Positions 8,688 to 17,965 of a stretch of DNA of 64,000 bases are shown in pieces; position 1 is the first letter of the stretch, and each line of letters opens with the position of its first letter. The stretch spans positions 1,550,001 through 1,614,000 of the forward strand of contig CP048838.1 in NCBI GenBank assembly GCA_012317185.1, read 5' to 3'. A program made the translations under genes and the position numbers. The notes under the pieces were generated by a model that was given only the letters and a program-made list of their open reading frames with translations, did not search any database and was not told the DNA's origin. This DNA comes from [Clostridium] innocuum (GTDB lineage: Bacteria > Bacillota_I > Bacilli_A > Erysipelotrichales > Erysipelotrichaceae).

Positions 8688-8702
8688 CTGTTATTCTTTT
8701 TA
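8673..8702 (+). terminator. Terminator of the PTS-amidohydrolase operon
   Basis: An 11-bp imperfect stem GATAACGGTCA / TGACTGTTATT (8673-8683, 8685-8695) is followed by CTTTTTAT. The stop codon of the dihydropyrimidinase gene (8685-8687) is inside the stem. A fourth copy of the GTTATAAC operator octamer follows at 8719-8726. Confidence 0.7.
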
Positions 8703-9059
8703 TAAATTGGAGGTGAGAGTTATAACGATTACTCTGAATATTATATGTAATAGCGTACAAAAGGTGCAGATGATACAACACTTGAAATTAAAGAATTATA
8801 ATGATAGAACAGCGAGCGGACATCATTTTTGGCAGAGTTCGGGTAAGATCGGGCTTTTATTTTTGAACATTCACATAATTTCACACAAAATTATTAAAAG
8901 TAAATATTGAAAATGTATCTTTATATGAATATAATATAGTTGCTTATATTCTAATCTAATCTAAGCGCTTATCGTCAGAAAGAGATACCTATCATTGATA
9001 CAATGAGGGTATCTCTTTTTCTGTCTCTTTTATCCAAAAAAAGGAGGAACATAAACAAA
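8703..9059 (+). promoter_or_regulatory. Recombinase promoter and leader with internal hairpin terminator
   Basis: This 357-base gap has no convincing gene. It holds a strong promoter TTGAAA (8907-8912), 17-bp spacer, TATAAT (8930-8935), and the 10-mer GCTTATCGTC (8967-8976), whose inverse recurs after the recombinase at 10898. It also holds a strong hairpin with a T-run (8979-9020; outer stem AGAGATACC / GGTATCTCT, inner stem CATTG / CAATG). The hairpin stands between promoter and ribosome site (AAGGAGG, 9041-9047), so the recombinase message seems to be attenuated. Confidence 0.6.
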
Positions 9060-10844
9060 ATGCTAAATGCAGGGATTATTAGAAAGACAGAATTAAAAAG
9101 AAATTACATGATGGCTACAGATAACCAAAATAGAAAAGCCATCGTTGTCATGGAGAATACGATAAAAAAAACAAAGCTGCAATCTTATCTACAAATAAAT
9201 AATTATCAGCCACATAATATATGTTTCATACAGAAGGGAAATAACTACCCTACTATTCTTATCGCGATGATCCACAGCTTCCGCCCAGATGATCTAATCG
9301 TATTACGTGCGGATGAATTATCGTCGGATCCTGCGGCTGTGCAGGACATTCTCGACATATCGTTCCGTATGAAAATAAGAGTCATTTCTATCCTAGATCG
9401 CATTACGGTCAAGGCTCAAGGTGCTTATCTACGAAAGATGGAACATATGACTTTCACAAGTGTTGTCAGACAGAGGACCGGCAATTTCTGGAGAGCCGAC
9501 ATTTATGATAAATTAGGGATAGAAAATAAAGAGATAAAAAAGAAAAAGCGAATCGGCATATATTGTCGTGTATCCACCAGAGAACAGACGCTCGGCTACT
9601 CCATAGATAATCAAAAAAATAAATGCCAGGACTATATGCATTTATTTAATGATGATTATACTGAGGCGGTGTTGTATATAGATGAAGGACATTCTGCTTC
9701 GACACTTGAGCGTCCTAGCATCAAACAAATGCTGCAGGATGTCAGGGATCGAAAGCTGGATGAGATTATCATTTACAAACTAGATCGTTTGACCAGGAAT
9801 GTGATCGATACATATGAACTCCTGAATATGTTTGCAAATAATGATGTGAACCTTGTAGCAGTCATGGATAATCTGGATATCACTACAGCGAATGGAAAAC
9901 TAGTCGTCGGCATCCTTGCTATCTTTGCCCAATGGGAAAGAGAAACGATTGTCGAGAGAACAAATGACGGTCTGTTGCAGATGGCAATGGAAGGAAAATA
10001 TCCGAAAAGTGGGGTCCTTCTTGGTTATTCTAAAGATAAAGAAAAATATCTAACCATCAATGAAGAGACGGCCCCTATCATAAAAAGCATATTCATGTAT
10101 GCCAAAGCCGGCTATCCACTGTCTGATATACGAATAAAGATCAAGGAAATATACGATTACAAATTACGCACGGATCGAATAAAAAGAATTATTTTTGAAA
10201 ATGGATATTATGGTGAATTTACCTATAAAGACTATGTCTTCCCCGATGTGATGCAAGCAATCGTTAGTAAAGAGGATGCAATGGAAGCTAAAAAAGTAGT
10301 CGGAAAAAGAAGCGTTGCATACGGTAAAGAACAAAATAAATTTTATTATAGAAATAAAATAACGTGTAAGAACTGCGGAAATATCTTAGGCGGTATTCCA
10401 ACATATAAGAGGAATAAAAAATATTATTACTATTATTGTAAAAAGTGCAATCAGAGGATCAACCAGGATGTGATTTGTCATCAGGCAATACATGATATGA
10501 TCACGCATATAGATAAAGCAGATTATACAAGAGAAGCAGAAGATATTCTAAGAGATATCAATAGACTGCAGCGTAAGCTTAAAACGGTCTCCAGACAATA
10601 TGCAGAAGATTTCCTCTCGGATGAAGCATACGATACTATCGTAAAATCCATCAATTTAAAATTAAATAAAGAGAAAGCAAGGTTCGGAAAAATAAAGATC
10701 GTAAATGGTTATAATTGGAATGAGCTGTCAGACAGTGAAAAACGAGGATTTATCGAACAGACTATATTAACGATGTATGTTGATTTAAGTAAAAAAGAAA
10801 TCATTAAAATCGAATATCATGAGAATGATAATGAGAAAAAGTGA
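9060..10844 (+). CDS. Large serine recombinase with extra N-terminal resolvase-like domain
   Basis: A 594-aa site-specific recombinase. The active resolvase domain begins around residue 164 (RIGIYCRVSTREQ, nucleophile Ser172) and includes IYKLDRLTRN. A recombinase domain follows, then a zinc ribbon (CKNCG ... CKKC) and a C-terminal coiled-coil region. Residues about 27-121 look like a second, degenerate resolvase fold: DDLIVLRADELSSDP then VISILDRI parallels the usual VYKLDRLSRN...LISL pattern, but with no YCRVST nucleophile motif. ATG 9060 follows AAGGAGG by 12 bases. An upstream ATG at 9003 lies in a terminator hairpin and is unlikely. No other mobile-element genes are nearby. Confidence 0.85.
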   Translation: MLNAGIIRKTELKRNYMMATDNQNRKAIVVMENTIKKTKLQSYLQINNYQPHNICFIQKGNNYPTILIAMIHSFRPDDLIVLRADELSSDPAAVQDILDISFRMKIRVISILDRITVKAQGAYLRKMEHMTFTSVVRQRTGNFWRADIYDKLGIENKEIKKKKRIGIYCRVSTREQTLGYSIDNQKNKCQDYMHLFNDDYTEAVLYIDEGHSASTLERPSIKQMLQDVRDRKLDEIIIYKLDRLTRNVIDTYELLNMFANNDVNLVAVMDNLDITTANGKLVVGILAIFAQWERETIVERTNDGLLQMAMEGKYPKSGVLLGYSKDKEKYLTINEETAPIIKSIFMYAKAGYPLSDIRIKIKEIYDYKLRTDRIKRIIFENGYYGEFTYKDYVFPDVMQAIVSKEDAMEAKKVVGKRSVAYGKEQNKFYYRNKITCKNCGNILGGIPTYKRNKKYYYYYCKKCNQRINQDVICHQAIHDMITHIDKADYTREAEDILRDINRLQRKLKTVSRQYAEDFLSDEAYDTIVKSINLKLNKEKARFGKIKIVNGYNWNELSDSEKRGFIEQTILTMYVDLSKKEIIKIEYHENDNEKK

Positions 10845-11511
10845 CTATTTTGAAAAAAAGTATGGTAAATTGACATGAATCATGGTATAGTATTCATGAC
10901 GATAAGCCAAGGGTTAGAAAAGAATATAGGTAGATACAAAAGAGTCAGAAATATAAAAATACTATATATGGTTCGTATATGTAACGCATGTGGCACCATT
11001 TAAACCATACCTCATACATGAATTTGTGTGAGTTTTTATTTGTTGCATATAAAAGGCACACTCTGTATGGATGATTAAGAACCATCTTTTGCGTAGTGTG
11101 CTTTTTTATGTGCTTGCGTACGGGTTGGGATAATACATGATTTCTATTCTTTACTTTTTTAAACATACAAAACGAGCCTTATGATGTTACTTTGACCCTG
11201 GGAAATAAGAGTCACAATATCCCGTCGCAATTACTGTATGTTTGTTTTCAAAAGCGGAAATATATATCACCCATATTATTATACAAAATCCTTCTTTATT
11301 TATCTATCTTTGCTTTTTGTCTTTCGGAATGTCCTTGGACATTTTTCTTCCATGTACACCGCGGATACATCATGGTCATCAACGGTATGAAAAGCGGTTT
11401 TTTGTTTGAAATAGATGTTTTCCCTACCTTTTCTGTACAGAATATATTATAATAAAAAGCAGTGTTAGCGGGTGCCTTCGTGCACATGACACATAAAGGA
11501 AAGGTGACGTT
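10845..11511. other. Intergenic stretch after the recombinase
   Basis: I see no gene here. It holds the inverted 10-mer GACGATAAGC (10898-10907), partner of 8967-8976. A terminator-like hairpin GCACACT / AGTGTGC with T-run lies at 11056-11107. A short palindrome AATGTCCTTGGACATT is at 11328-11343 and a weak ACCGC / GCGGT hairpin with Ts near 11357-11408. A TATATTATAAT -10-like stretch near 11443-11453 probably serves the next operon. Confidence 0.5.
11056..11107 (+). terminator. Rho-independent terminator downstream of recombinase
   Basis: Stem GCACACT (11056-11062) pairs with AGTGTGC (11095-11101), with a smaller ATGG/CCAT stem inside the loop, followed by six Ts. Confidence 0.6.
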
Positions 11512-12405
11512 ATGGTTGATTTCATCGCAACACCATTTGCGTTTGGTGATATAGAAAAATTAAAGACGGCAGGTGCGCAGAGTGTACTGATTGCGGTACC
11601 GTTTTTCTCGGCGAGAGGAGCTGCCTGTTTTCCAATAGAGGAGCTGCCGGATATCAAAGCGGAATGTGTCCGTTGTCAAATCAGCATGTATGTTCTGGTC
11701 AACCGCATTTTTGTGGAGGAAGAGCTGGAGAGGCTGCGTGACTTTCTGAAGCTTTTGAAGGAGCTGGATGTGGAAGGCATCTATTACGGGGACGAGGGTG
11801 TTCTTTATGAGGCAGCGCGTCTTGATATGAAGGACCGGCTTATTTACAACCCGGACACCCTGATTACCAATGCCATGGATATGCAGTATTATCTGGATGA
11901 GGGAATCCGCATGGCAACCATATCCAAGGAAATCACCCTGCAGGAAATGTGCACAGTGGCACGGGATGTACAGGGGGAATGTGAAGTCGTTCTGCATGGC
12001 AGATTGAATATGATGCATTCCAAGCGGAAGCTGCTGAGTGCCTATATGGAGTTTCTGGGGAAAGAGGAAGCGGTAACGGACAATCATCAGCTGTATCTGA
12101 TGGAGGAAACACGGGATGATCATATGCCGATTGTTGAGGATGCGCTTGGAACCCATGTGTTTACCGGATTTACACTTGTCTCCTTTGAAGAAATACGGGA
12201 GCTGTATGAAGCGGGTGTACGGCATTTTCGCATTGACGGTATCTTCCATGATATCGAGTATGTATGTGAAGCGCTTCGTCTGTATCAGGATGTGTTAAAG
12301 GGCGTGCGGGACGGCCGTCAGACCTATCAGGAATATGAAAAGAAATACAAAGAGGATCATGTGAGTCATGGCTTCTATTATACGAAAACAAGCAAGGTAA
12401 AGTAG
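11512..12405 (+). CDS. U32 peptidase-like protein, small subunit type (YrrN/TrhP1-like)
   Basis: A 297-aa protein of the U32 'peptidase' family, related to Bacillus YrrN. In Bacillus the YrrN/YrrO pair (TrhP1/TrhP2) supports 5-hydroxyuridine formation at tRNA position 34. Features are a TIM-barrel pattern (GIYYGDEGVLYEA, RLIYNPDTLITN) and the late HGRLNMMHSKRKL. It lacks the Cys-rich motif of the longer partner encoded next (12414), eight bases later, which matches the yrrN-yrrO arrangement. AAAGG lies upstream of ATG 11512. Protease activity is unproven for this branch. Confidence 0.75.
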   Translation: MVDFIATPFAFGDIEKLKTAGAQSVLIAVPFFSARGAACFPIEELPDIKAECVRCQISMYVLVNRIFVEEELERLRDFLKLLKELDVEGIYYGDEGVLYEAARLDMKDRLIYNPDTLITNAMDMQYYLDEGIRMATISKEITLQEMCTVARDVQGECEVVLHGRLNMMHSKRKLLSAYMEFLGKEEAVTDNHQLYLMEETRDDHMPIVEDALGTHVFTGFTLVSFEEIRELYEAGVRHFRIDGIFHDIEYVCEALRLYQDVLKGVRDGRQTYQEYEKKYKEDHVSHGFYYTKTSKVK

Positions 12406-12413
12406 GTGAGAGC

Positions 12414-13643
12414 TTGAAGAAGATAGAATTGCTCGCTCCGGCAGGTGATCTGGAGCGTTTGAAAATCGCGGTATTGTACGGTGCGGATGCCGTATATCTG
12501 GGAGGCAAGCAGTTTTCCCTGCGCTCCCGTGCCAGTAATTTCGGATTAAAGGAGATTGCAGAGGGGGTTGCTTTTGCGAAGGAGCATGGCGCCCATGTGC
12601 ATGTGACTGTGAACATGCTGCCCCATGAAGAGGATTTACACGGCTTAAAGGAATATCTGATGGAGCTGGAGCGAATCGGTGTAACGGCGATCATCGCTGC
12701 CTCTCCCGGCATCATGATGTGTGCCAAAAAATGGGCACCGAAGCTGGAGGTTCATGTTAGCACCCAGCATTCCTCCACCAATTCCAGCGCCGCAAATTAC
12801 TGGCAGGAGAAAGGCATGGATCGTGTCGTTCTCGGCCGTGAGGTTACGCTGGAGGAAATCAAAGCAAGTGCTGCTCATACGCAGGTACCTTTGGAGGTCT
12901 TCATCCATGGCGGTATGTGTATCTCCTATTCAGGACGCTGTGTACTCAGCAACAATATGACGGGCCGTGATGCCAATCGCGGTGGGTGTGCGCAGAGCTG
13001 CCGTTGGAAATATCGTCTGTATGAGGGAGATCGTGCACTGCATGATGAACAGGATCTGTTTTCCATGTCCAGCAAGGATCTGATGGCTGCCAAATATATT
13101 CCGGATTTGATTACGGCGGGTATCGCCAGTCTGAAAATCGAAGGACGTATGAAAAGCGCGTATTACATCGCCACCCTGATCAAAACCTACCGCATGCTGA
13201 TTGATGAAATTTATGCGGAAGGCGGAAGACTGAGTGACAAACGGATGGAATGGTATTATAATGAACTGGCAAAGGCGGAAAACCGACCCACCGGGTGCGG
13301 CTTCTATGAGGGTATGCCGAGCTTTCACGGGCATTTGTACGGTGTCAACGGAGCCGGTGTGACACAGGAATTTATCGCCTATGTTCTGGATTATGAGGAA
13401 GAAAGCGGCATGGCAACGCTGGAGGTGCGCAATAACTTTCGCGGACATATCGCTGCGGAGGTTTTTGGACCGACGATATCCGCCACACGTTTTGAGCTGC
13501 AGGAGCTCTATGATATGGATGGAAATCTCTTGGACGTTGCCAAAACACCAATGCAGAAAATCAGAACCCATGTACCCCTGCGTCTGGAAAAGGACGCCAT
13601 GATTCGCAAGGTTGTGACAAGGAATCGCTCCGGTATATACTGA
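12414..13643 (+). CDS. U32 family protein (YrrO/TrhP2-like, tRNA hydroxylation)
   Basis: A 409-aa U32-family protein beginning KIELLAPAGDLERL, with GADAVYLGG and the conserved cysteine cluster EVFIHGGMCISYSGRC...GGCAQSCRW, which marks TrhP/RlhA-type members with a metal or cofactor centre. The C-terminal region has the U32 beta-barrel. The start is TTG 12414, preceded by TAGGTGAG. It forms a two-gene unit with the upstream U32 gene. The likely role is prephenate-dependent tRNA wobble-uridine hydroxylation, by homology with Bacillus YrrO. Confidence 0.8.
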   Translation: MKKIELLAPAGDLERLKIAVLYGADAVYLGGKQFSLRSRASNFGLKEIAEGVAFAKEHGAHVHVTVNMLPHEEDLHGLKEYLMELERIGVTAIIAASPGIMMCAKKWAPKLEVHVSTQHSSTNSSAANYWQEKGMDRVVLGREVTLEEIKASAAHTQVPLEVFIHGGMCISYSGRCVLSNNMTGRDANRGGCAQSCRWKYRLYEGDRALHDEQDLFSMSSKDLMAAKYIPDLITAGIASLKIEGRMKSAYYIATLIKTYRMLIDEIYAEGGRLSDKRMEWYYNELAKAENRPTGCGFYEGMPSFHGHLYGVNGAGVTQEFIAYVLDYEEESGMATLEVRNNFRGHIAAEVFGPTISATRFELQELYDMDGNLLDVAKTPMQKIRTHVPLRLEKDAMIRKVVTRNRSGIY

Positions 13644-13736
13644 ACGGTGTGTGGATATGTGGGTATGCGGTATTGCGGCATAACGAAGGTGTCGGATATC
13701 GCAGTGCTTTATAAAGGATACTAAGGAGAGAAGATT

Positions 13737-15431
13737 ATGAAACTGAGTAAGTCGTATTTTTATACATTGCGGGAAAACGTGAAGGATGAAGACAGTACAA
13801 GCGGAAATCTGCTGGTGCGTGCGGGAATGATCAAAAAGAGTAGCAGTGGAATTTATATGATTATGCCTATGGGGAAACGCGTACTGAAAAAGATTGAGGA
13901 AATCGTACGTGAAGAAATGGATGCCGCAGGTGCACAGGAGCTGCTCATGCCTGCCATGATACCGGAAGAAATTTATGAGAAAAGCGGACGCCGTGAGGCT
14001 TTTGGTTCCAATATGTTTGCATTAAAGGACCGCTATCAGAAAAATTATGTGCTGGGACCGACCCATGAAGAGCTGTTTACCATGGCAGCGATGATGAAGG
14101 GAAGCTCCTATAAGGATTTTCCATATAACCTGTATCAGATTCAGACAAAATTCCGTGATGAGACAAGACCGCGCTATGGCCTGATCCGTGTGCGTGAATT
14201 CATCATGAAGGACGCGTATTCCTTTGATATTGATGAAGCCGGTCTGCAGGAATCCTATATGAAGATGTTTCAAGCATATAAGAATATTATGGATCGCTGC
14301 AATCTGAACTATAAGATCGTCAAGGCGGATACCGGAGCTATGGGCGGTTCTCTGTCTGAGGAATTTCAGGCAATCACCGAAATCGGGGAGGATGTCGTGG
14401 TGACCTGTGAGGGCTGTGACTTCTCCAGTAATCTGGAAATCACCGAGGTTATCGATACCGGCAGGCCATCCGATGTAGAGGCGCTGGATATGGAAATCGT
14501 GGAAACTCCGGATGCGAAAACAATTGAGGATGTTGCGGCATTCTTCCAGAAATCCGTAAATGATTTTGTGAAAACACTGATTTATTCCATTGATGGGAAA
14601 ACGATGGCCTTCCTGTTGAAGGGGGATCGGGAGCTGAATGAAACCAAGGTGCTGAAGCTGCTGCAGGCAAATGAAATGGAGCTTGCGTCCTTTGATGAGG
14701 TGGAACGTGTTACCCATGCAAGGGTTGGCTTTGCAGGTCCGATTGGACTGGAGTGTCCGATTATCATGGATCGTGAAGTGGCAAATATGAAAAACTTTAT
14801 CGTTGGAGCAAACAAAACCGATCATCATATCAAAAATGTAAACCTGAAGGATTTCACAGTGGAAACCGTTGCGGATATTGCACAGGTTCATGAAGGGGAT
14901 ATTTGTCCGAAATGCGGAAAACCGCTGAAGTTCTGTAAGGGCATTGAGGTCGGCAACACCTTCAAGCTGGGAACCAAATATGCAAAGGCACTCGGTCTGG
15001 AATATCAGGATGTCAACAATAAGCTGCATCCTGTGGAAATGGGATGCTATGGCTTTGGTCTGGAGCGCTGCATGGCGGCAATCGTGGAACAGCATAACGA
15101 TGCATCCGGTATCATCTGGCCAACAAGCGTGGCACCGTATGAGGTCGCTGTGGTGGTTGTGTCCAGCAAGGATGATGAACAGATGCGCATTGGAAATGAA
15201 CTGTATGAGGCACTGAAAAAAGAAGGCATTGATGTTCTGCTGGATGATCGCAAGGAACGTCCGGGAGTGAAGTTCAAGGATATGGAGCTGATCGGTATTC
15301 CATACCGCATCACCGTCGGCAGAGGAATCAAGGACGGCAATGTGGAATTCCGTGCCAGAACAGCTGATGAAAGCAGTGATGTTTCCCTGCATGAGATTGT
15401 TGACATGGTCAAGAAGGAATTACAGAAATAA
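13737..15431 (+). CDS. proS: Prolyl-tRNA synthetase
   Basis: A 564-aa class II aminoacyl-tRNA synthetase of the bacterial (ProS type 1) form. It has motif 2 around FRDETRPRYGLIRVREF, the YbaK/INS editing domain inserted at about residues 230-380, and a C-terminal anticodon-binding domain starting near VAPYEVAVVVV. It charges tRNA-Pro with proline. Length and domain order are normal. AAGGAGAG precedes ATG 13737. A terminator follows at 15470. No T-box leader is visible in the 93-base gap upstream. Confidence 0.97.
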   Translation: MKLSKSYFYTLRENVKDEDSTSGNLLVRAGMIKKSSSGIYMIMPMGKRVLKKIEEIVREEMDAAGAQELLMPAMIPEEIYEKSGRREAFGSNMFALKDRYQKNYVLGPTHEELFTMAAMMKGSSYKDFPYNLYQIQTKFRDETRPRYGLIRVREFIMKDAYSFDIDEAGLQESYMKMFQAYKNIMDRCNLNYKIVKADTGAMGGSLSEEFQAITEIGEDVVVTCEGCDFSSNLEITEVIDTGRPSDVEALDMEIVETPDAKTIEDVAAFFQKSVNDFVKTLIYSIDGKTMAFLLKGDRELNETKVLKLLQANEMELASFDEVERVTHARVGFAGPIGLECPIIMDREVANMKNFIVGANKTDHHIKNVNLKDFTVETVADIAQVHEGDICPKCGKPLKFCKGIEVGNTFKLGTKYAKALGLEYQDVNNKLHPVEMGCYGFGLERCMAAIVEQHNDASGIIWPTSVAPYEVAVVVVSSKDDEQMRIGNELYEALKKEGIDVLLDDRKERPGVKFKDMELIGIPYRITVGRGIKDGNVEFRARTADESSDVSLHEIVDMVKKELQK

Positions 15432-15469
15432 GTCTGCGTGAGACTTTCAGGCAGTCTGAATATGCTGTG

Positions 15470-15499
15470 AAAAAGTTCGAAGGGGATTCGGACTTTTTT
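15470..15499 (+). terminator. Terminator after proS
   Basis: A 12-bp stem AAAAAGTTCGAA / TTCGGACTTTTT with a GGGGA loop, ending in a T-run. Confidence 0.75.
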
Positions 15500-15957
15500 C
15501 TAAAGATTAGAGCGCGAAGTGATGCATGCGAAGAGCAGGCTGCCTATGCAAGTGCTGAAGCTTTTAATAACTGCTGTAAGGTACATGGGAAAGGTACCTT
15601 ACAGCTACAGATGAAAGCCGGTTGGATCACTTGACGATGAGAATCCCCATCATCGCTTTCTATATATGGAAGACCGAAGTGCTTCAGGATTTCAAAAAAA
15701 TACGGTCTTTTTACAAGCGTGTGACAAAATTGCGGTATACTTTTCCCGGCTCTCGCATATCATGTAATCGTTACCAGTATGCTGTGCGACAGGTGAGCAC
15801 AGCTGCGAAACAGAAATTGGAATTGAAAAAGTTTTCATAAAATGAAAATATTACAAAAACTACTTTCTTATTTTTTCTTTTTATTGTATAATATAACCCG
15901 ATAGGGTTATTTAACTTTATTTTCCAACTTCATTTTTGAATTTGAAAGGAGCAGATT
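15500..15957 (+). promoter_or_regulatory. Long upstream region with hairpin and promoter
   Basis: No gene seen. A perfect 11-bp inverted repeat CTGTAAGGTAC (15574-15584) / GTACCTTACAG (15594-15604) lacks a T-run, so it is not a simple terminator. A TATAAT box lies at 15887-15892 with a poor -35. GAAAGGAG precedes ATG 15958. Confidence 0.45.
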
Positions 15958-17658
15958 ATGAAAGAGACATTGTATTTAACAAAAGAACTTGCAATACTGA
16001 ACTACAGCGCAGGATACGCACATTCCGGTGACCAGCTGCTGAATTCTTCCACGTTCAGTAATTATGTTCATAACTACCTGGATTACTTAAAAGCTGATAA
16101 CGAGGCTTTATACTTCTACGCATTGAACGGCAAAACAACCAGAGAGGCAACCTTTGAAATTCTGAAGCTGTTCCGCATGCTGCGTGTATTCAAAGCGGAA
16201 GAGGTGGATTCTCCATATCTGAACGATAAAGCGAAGCTGCTGGAGTTCGTGGAGGAAATGTACAACTTCTGGAAAAAGCATCAGCGATTCTCCGTAATGT
16301 CGATCGGACAGGGAAATGCATTGCAGGATCTGACCTTTGTGGGCGCAGATTCCAGCTTTACCAGTCTGATTCTTGGATTGTACCGTAACATCGAGGAACA
16401 GATCATGGGAAGAAAAAACCGTGTATACCGTCAGCTGCAGGCTGGTACCAATGCATCGATTGCAGTGAAAAATATTGATAATCCAAAGCTGAGCCCTAAA
16501 TACGATGCATTAAAGGATATCGAATTCATTCAGTCCGTTATGCTGCGGACACCGATGATCCTTCATCCGAAGTCAAACAAGCGTACCGGGATGTTTACAG
16601 AACGGGATACCAATCCGATTACGGAATTTACCGGAACACCGGATGAATGGTTCTGTTATCCATGCAAGGTCGGAAGCCTGCTTGCTTTTATCTACTTCCA
16701 CCGTGACTTTATTTCCTCTGCCGTATCTCTGGCAAATCTGTTTGAGCTGGCGAATGAGGATGAGTGCCGCAAAAAACCGGATCTGATTTGTTTATTCGGG
16801 AATCAGGATGACAAGGAACAGACAACCTTCCATTATGATGCTGAGGATGATGTATGGATCGGATGTGTCAGCTATCATGAACGTATTGAATACTTCGGTT
16901 ATCTGAAGAAAATGACACTGACACTGCATAACGTAAGAAAAATGCAGAAGGGCTGGCTGCCGATTCACGGAGCATTCGTCAATATTACCTTAAAGAGCGG
17001 AAAACGCAAGGGTATTATGCTGATGGGGGATTCCGGAGCAGGTAAGTCCGAATCCATTGAAGCCTTGAAAATTGCCGGTGCGGATGTCATTAAGGACATT
17101 GAGGTTGTCTTTGATGATATGGGTACCATTCATCTGGAGGACGGTGTTCCTTATGGACAGGGTACGGAAATCGGTGCCTTTATCCGTCTGGATGATCTGG
17201 ATCCGGGAACCCCGTACCGTGATATGGACCGCTCCATTTTCATGAATCCGGAATCCAGCAACAATGCCCGTGTTATCACACCGGCTGCACCATATGAAAT
17301 CGTAGCGATGAATCATAGAATTGACTTATTTGCCTATGCAAATAACTATGATGATAAGCTGGGGCTGCATCGTTTTGATACTCTTGAGGATGCGAAGGCA
17401 ACCTGCAAGGAGGGAAAACGTATGGCCAAGGGAACGACACAGGAGGTCGGTATTTCCACAACCTACTTTGCGAACCCGTTTGGACCGATGCAGCAGCAGG
17501 AGGTTTGTGAGCCTCTGATTGACCAGATGTTTGTCGCACTGCGCGACAGCGGCTGCTTCGTCGGAGAAATTTACACCCACCTGGGACTTGATAAAGAAAA
17601 CCGTGACGGTATTAATATCGCGGCCAAGGAGCTGCTGGACTTCATCGAAAAAGACTAA
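15958..17658 (+). CDS. PEP carboxykinase / HPr-kinase-like P-loop protein
   Basis: A 566-aa protein with a C-terminal nucleotide-binding core of the PEPCK/HPr kinase superfamily. The P-loop is GDSGAGKSES (about residues 359-368), then VIKDIEVVFDD, GTEIGAFIRLDDL and ARVITPAAPYE, in the order of ATP-PEPCK kinase motifs. The N-terminal ~330 residues are not recognised. It is too long for HPr kinase and lacks the classic PEPCK GLSGTGKTT. It could be a divergent carboxykinase or a protein kinase. It stands alone with its own promoter and terminator. The name is inferred from the motif order only. Confidence 0.55.
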   Translation: MKETLYLTKELAILNYSAGYAHSGDQLLNSSTFSNYVHNYLDYLKADNEALYFYALNGKTTREATFEILKLFRMLRVFKAEEVDSPYLNDKAKLLEFVEEMYNFWKKHQRFSVMSIGQGNALQDLTFVGADSSFTSLILGLYRNIEEQIMGRKNRVYRQLQAGTNASIAVKNIDNPKLSPKYDALKDIEFIQSVMLRTPMILHPKSNKRTGMFTERDTNPITEFTGTPDEWFCYPCKVGSLLAFIYFHRDFISSAVSLANLFELANEDECRKKPDLICLFGNQDDKEQTTFHYDAEDDVWIGCVSYHERIEYFGYLKKMTLTLHNVRKMQKGWLPIHGAFVNITLKSGKRKGIMLMGDSGAGKSESIEALKIAGADVIKDIEVVFDDMGTIHLEDGVPYGQGTEIGAFIRLDDLDPGTPYRDMDRSIFMNPESSNNARVITPAAPYEIVAMNHRIDLFAYANNYDDKLGLHRFDTLEDAKATCKEGKRMAKGTTQEVGISTTYFANPFGPMQQQEVCEPLIDQMFVALRDSGCFVGEIYTHLGLDKENRDGINIAAKELLDFIEKD

Positions 17659-17668
17659 GTCTGTAAAG

Positions 17669-17702
17669 CTGCTGTTCTCCAACTGGAGACGGCAGTTTTT
17701 TT
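17669..17702 (+). terminator. Terminator after the PEPCK-like gene
   Basis: Stem CTGCTGTTCTCC (17669-17680) / GGAGACGGCAG (17685-17695) followed by seven Ts. The rest of the gap to 17965 shows no gene, only an AGGAGG site for the next ORF. Confidence 0.8.
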
Positions 17703-17965
17703 ACGGTTATACTTCTATAAGGAGAATGGCTGCGGACGGACGCGGCTATTGGTATGAAGGAAGATCGGCGGGGAATACTGAAACAGATACGATATACAGG
17801 ATTCTACGATATATATACGATGAAACAAATATGTATGCATAACATAGATGATTGTATGCAATATAAAAACAATGTGAATAAAATGTATCCAAATTGTAGA
17901 AAAACACTCTTTTCGAACGGTGATATTCATAGTACAATACAGATAAGGATACAGGAGGAAATTGT

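Noticed and set aside
11376..11389. CATCAACGGTATG occurs at 11376 and again near 19847
   Set aside because: A 13-base match in two intergenic stretches with no extended similarity or symmetry; probably chance.
13644..13736. T-box leader for proS
   Set aside because: Only 93 bases, with no T-box sequence or antiterminator hairpin.
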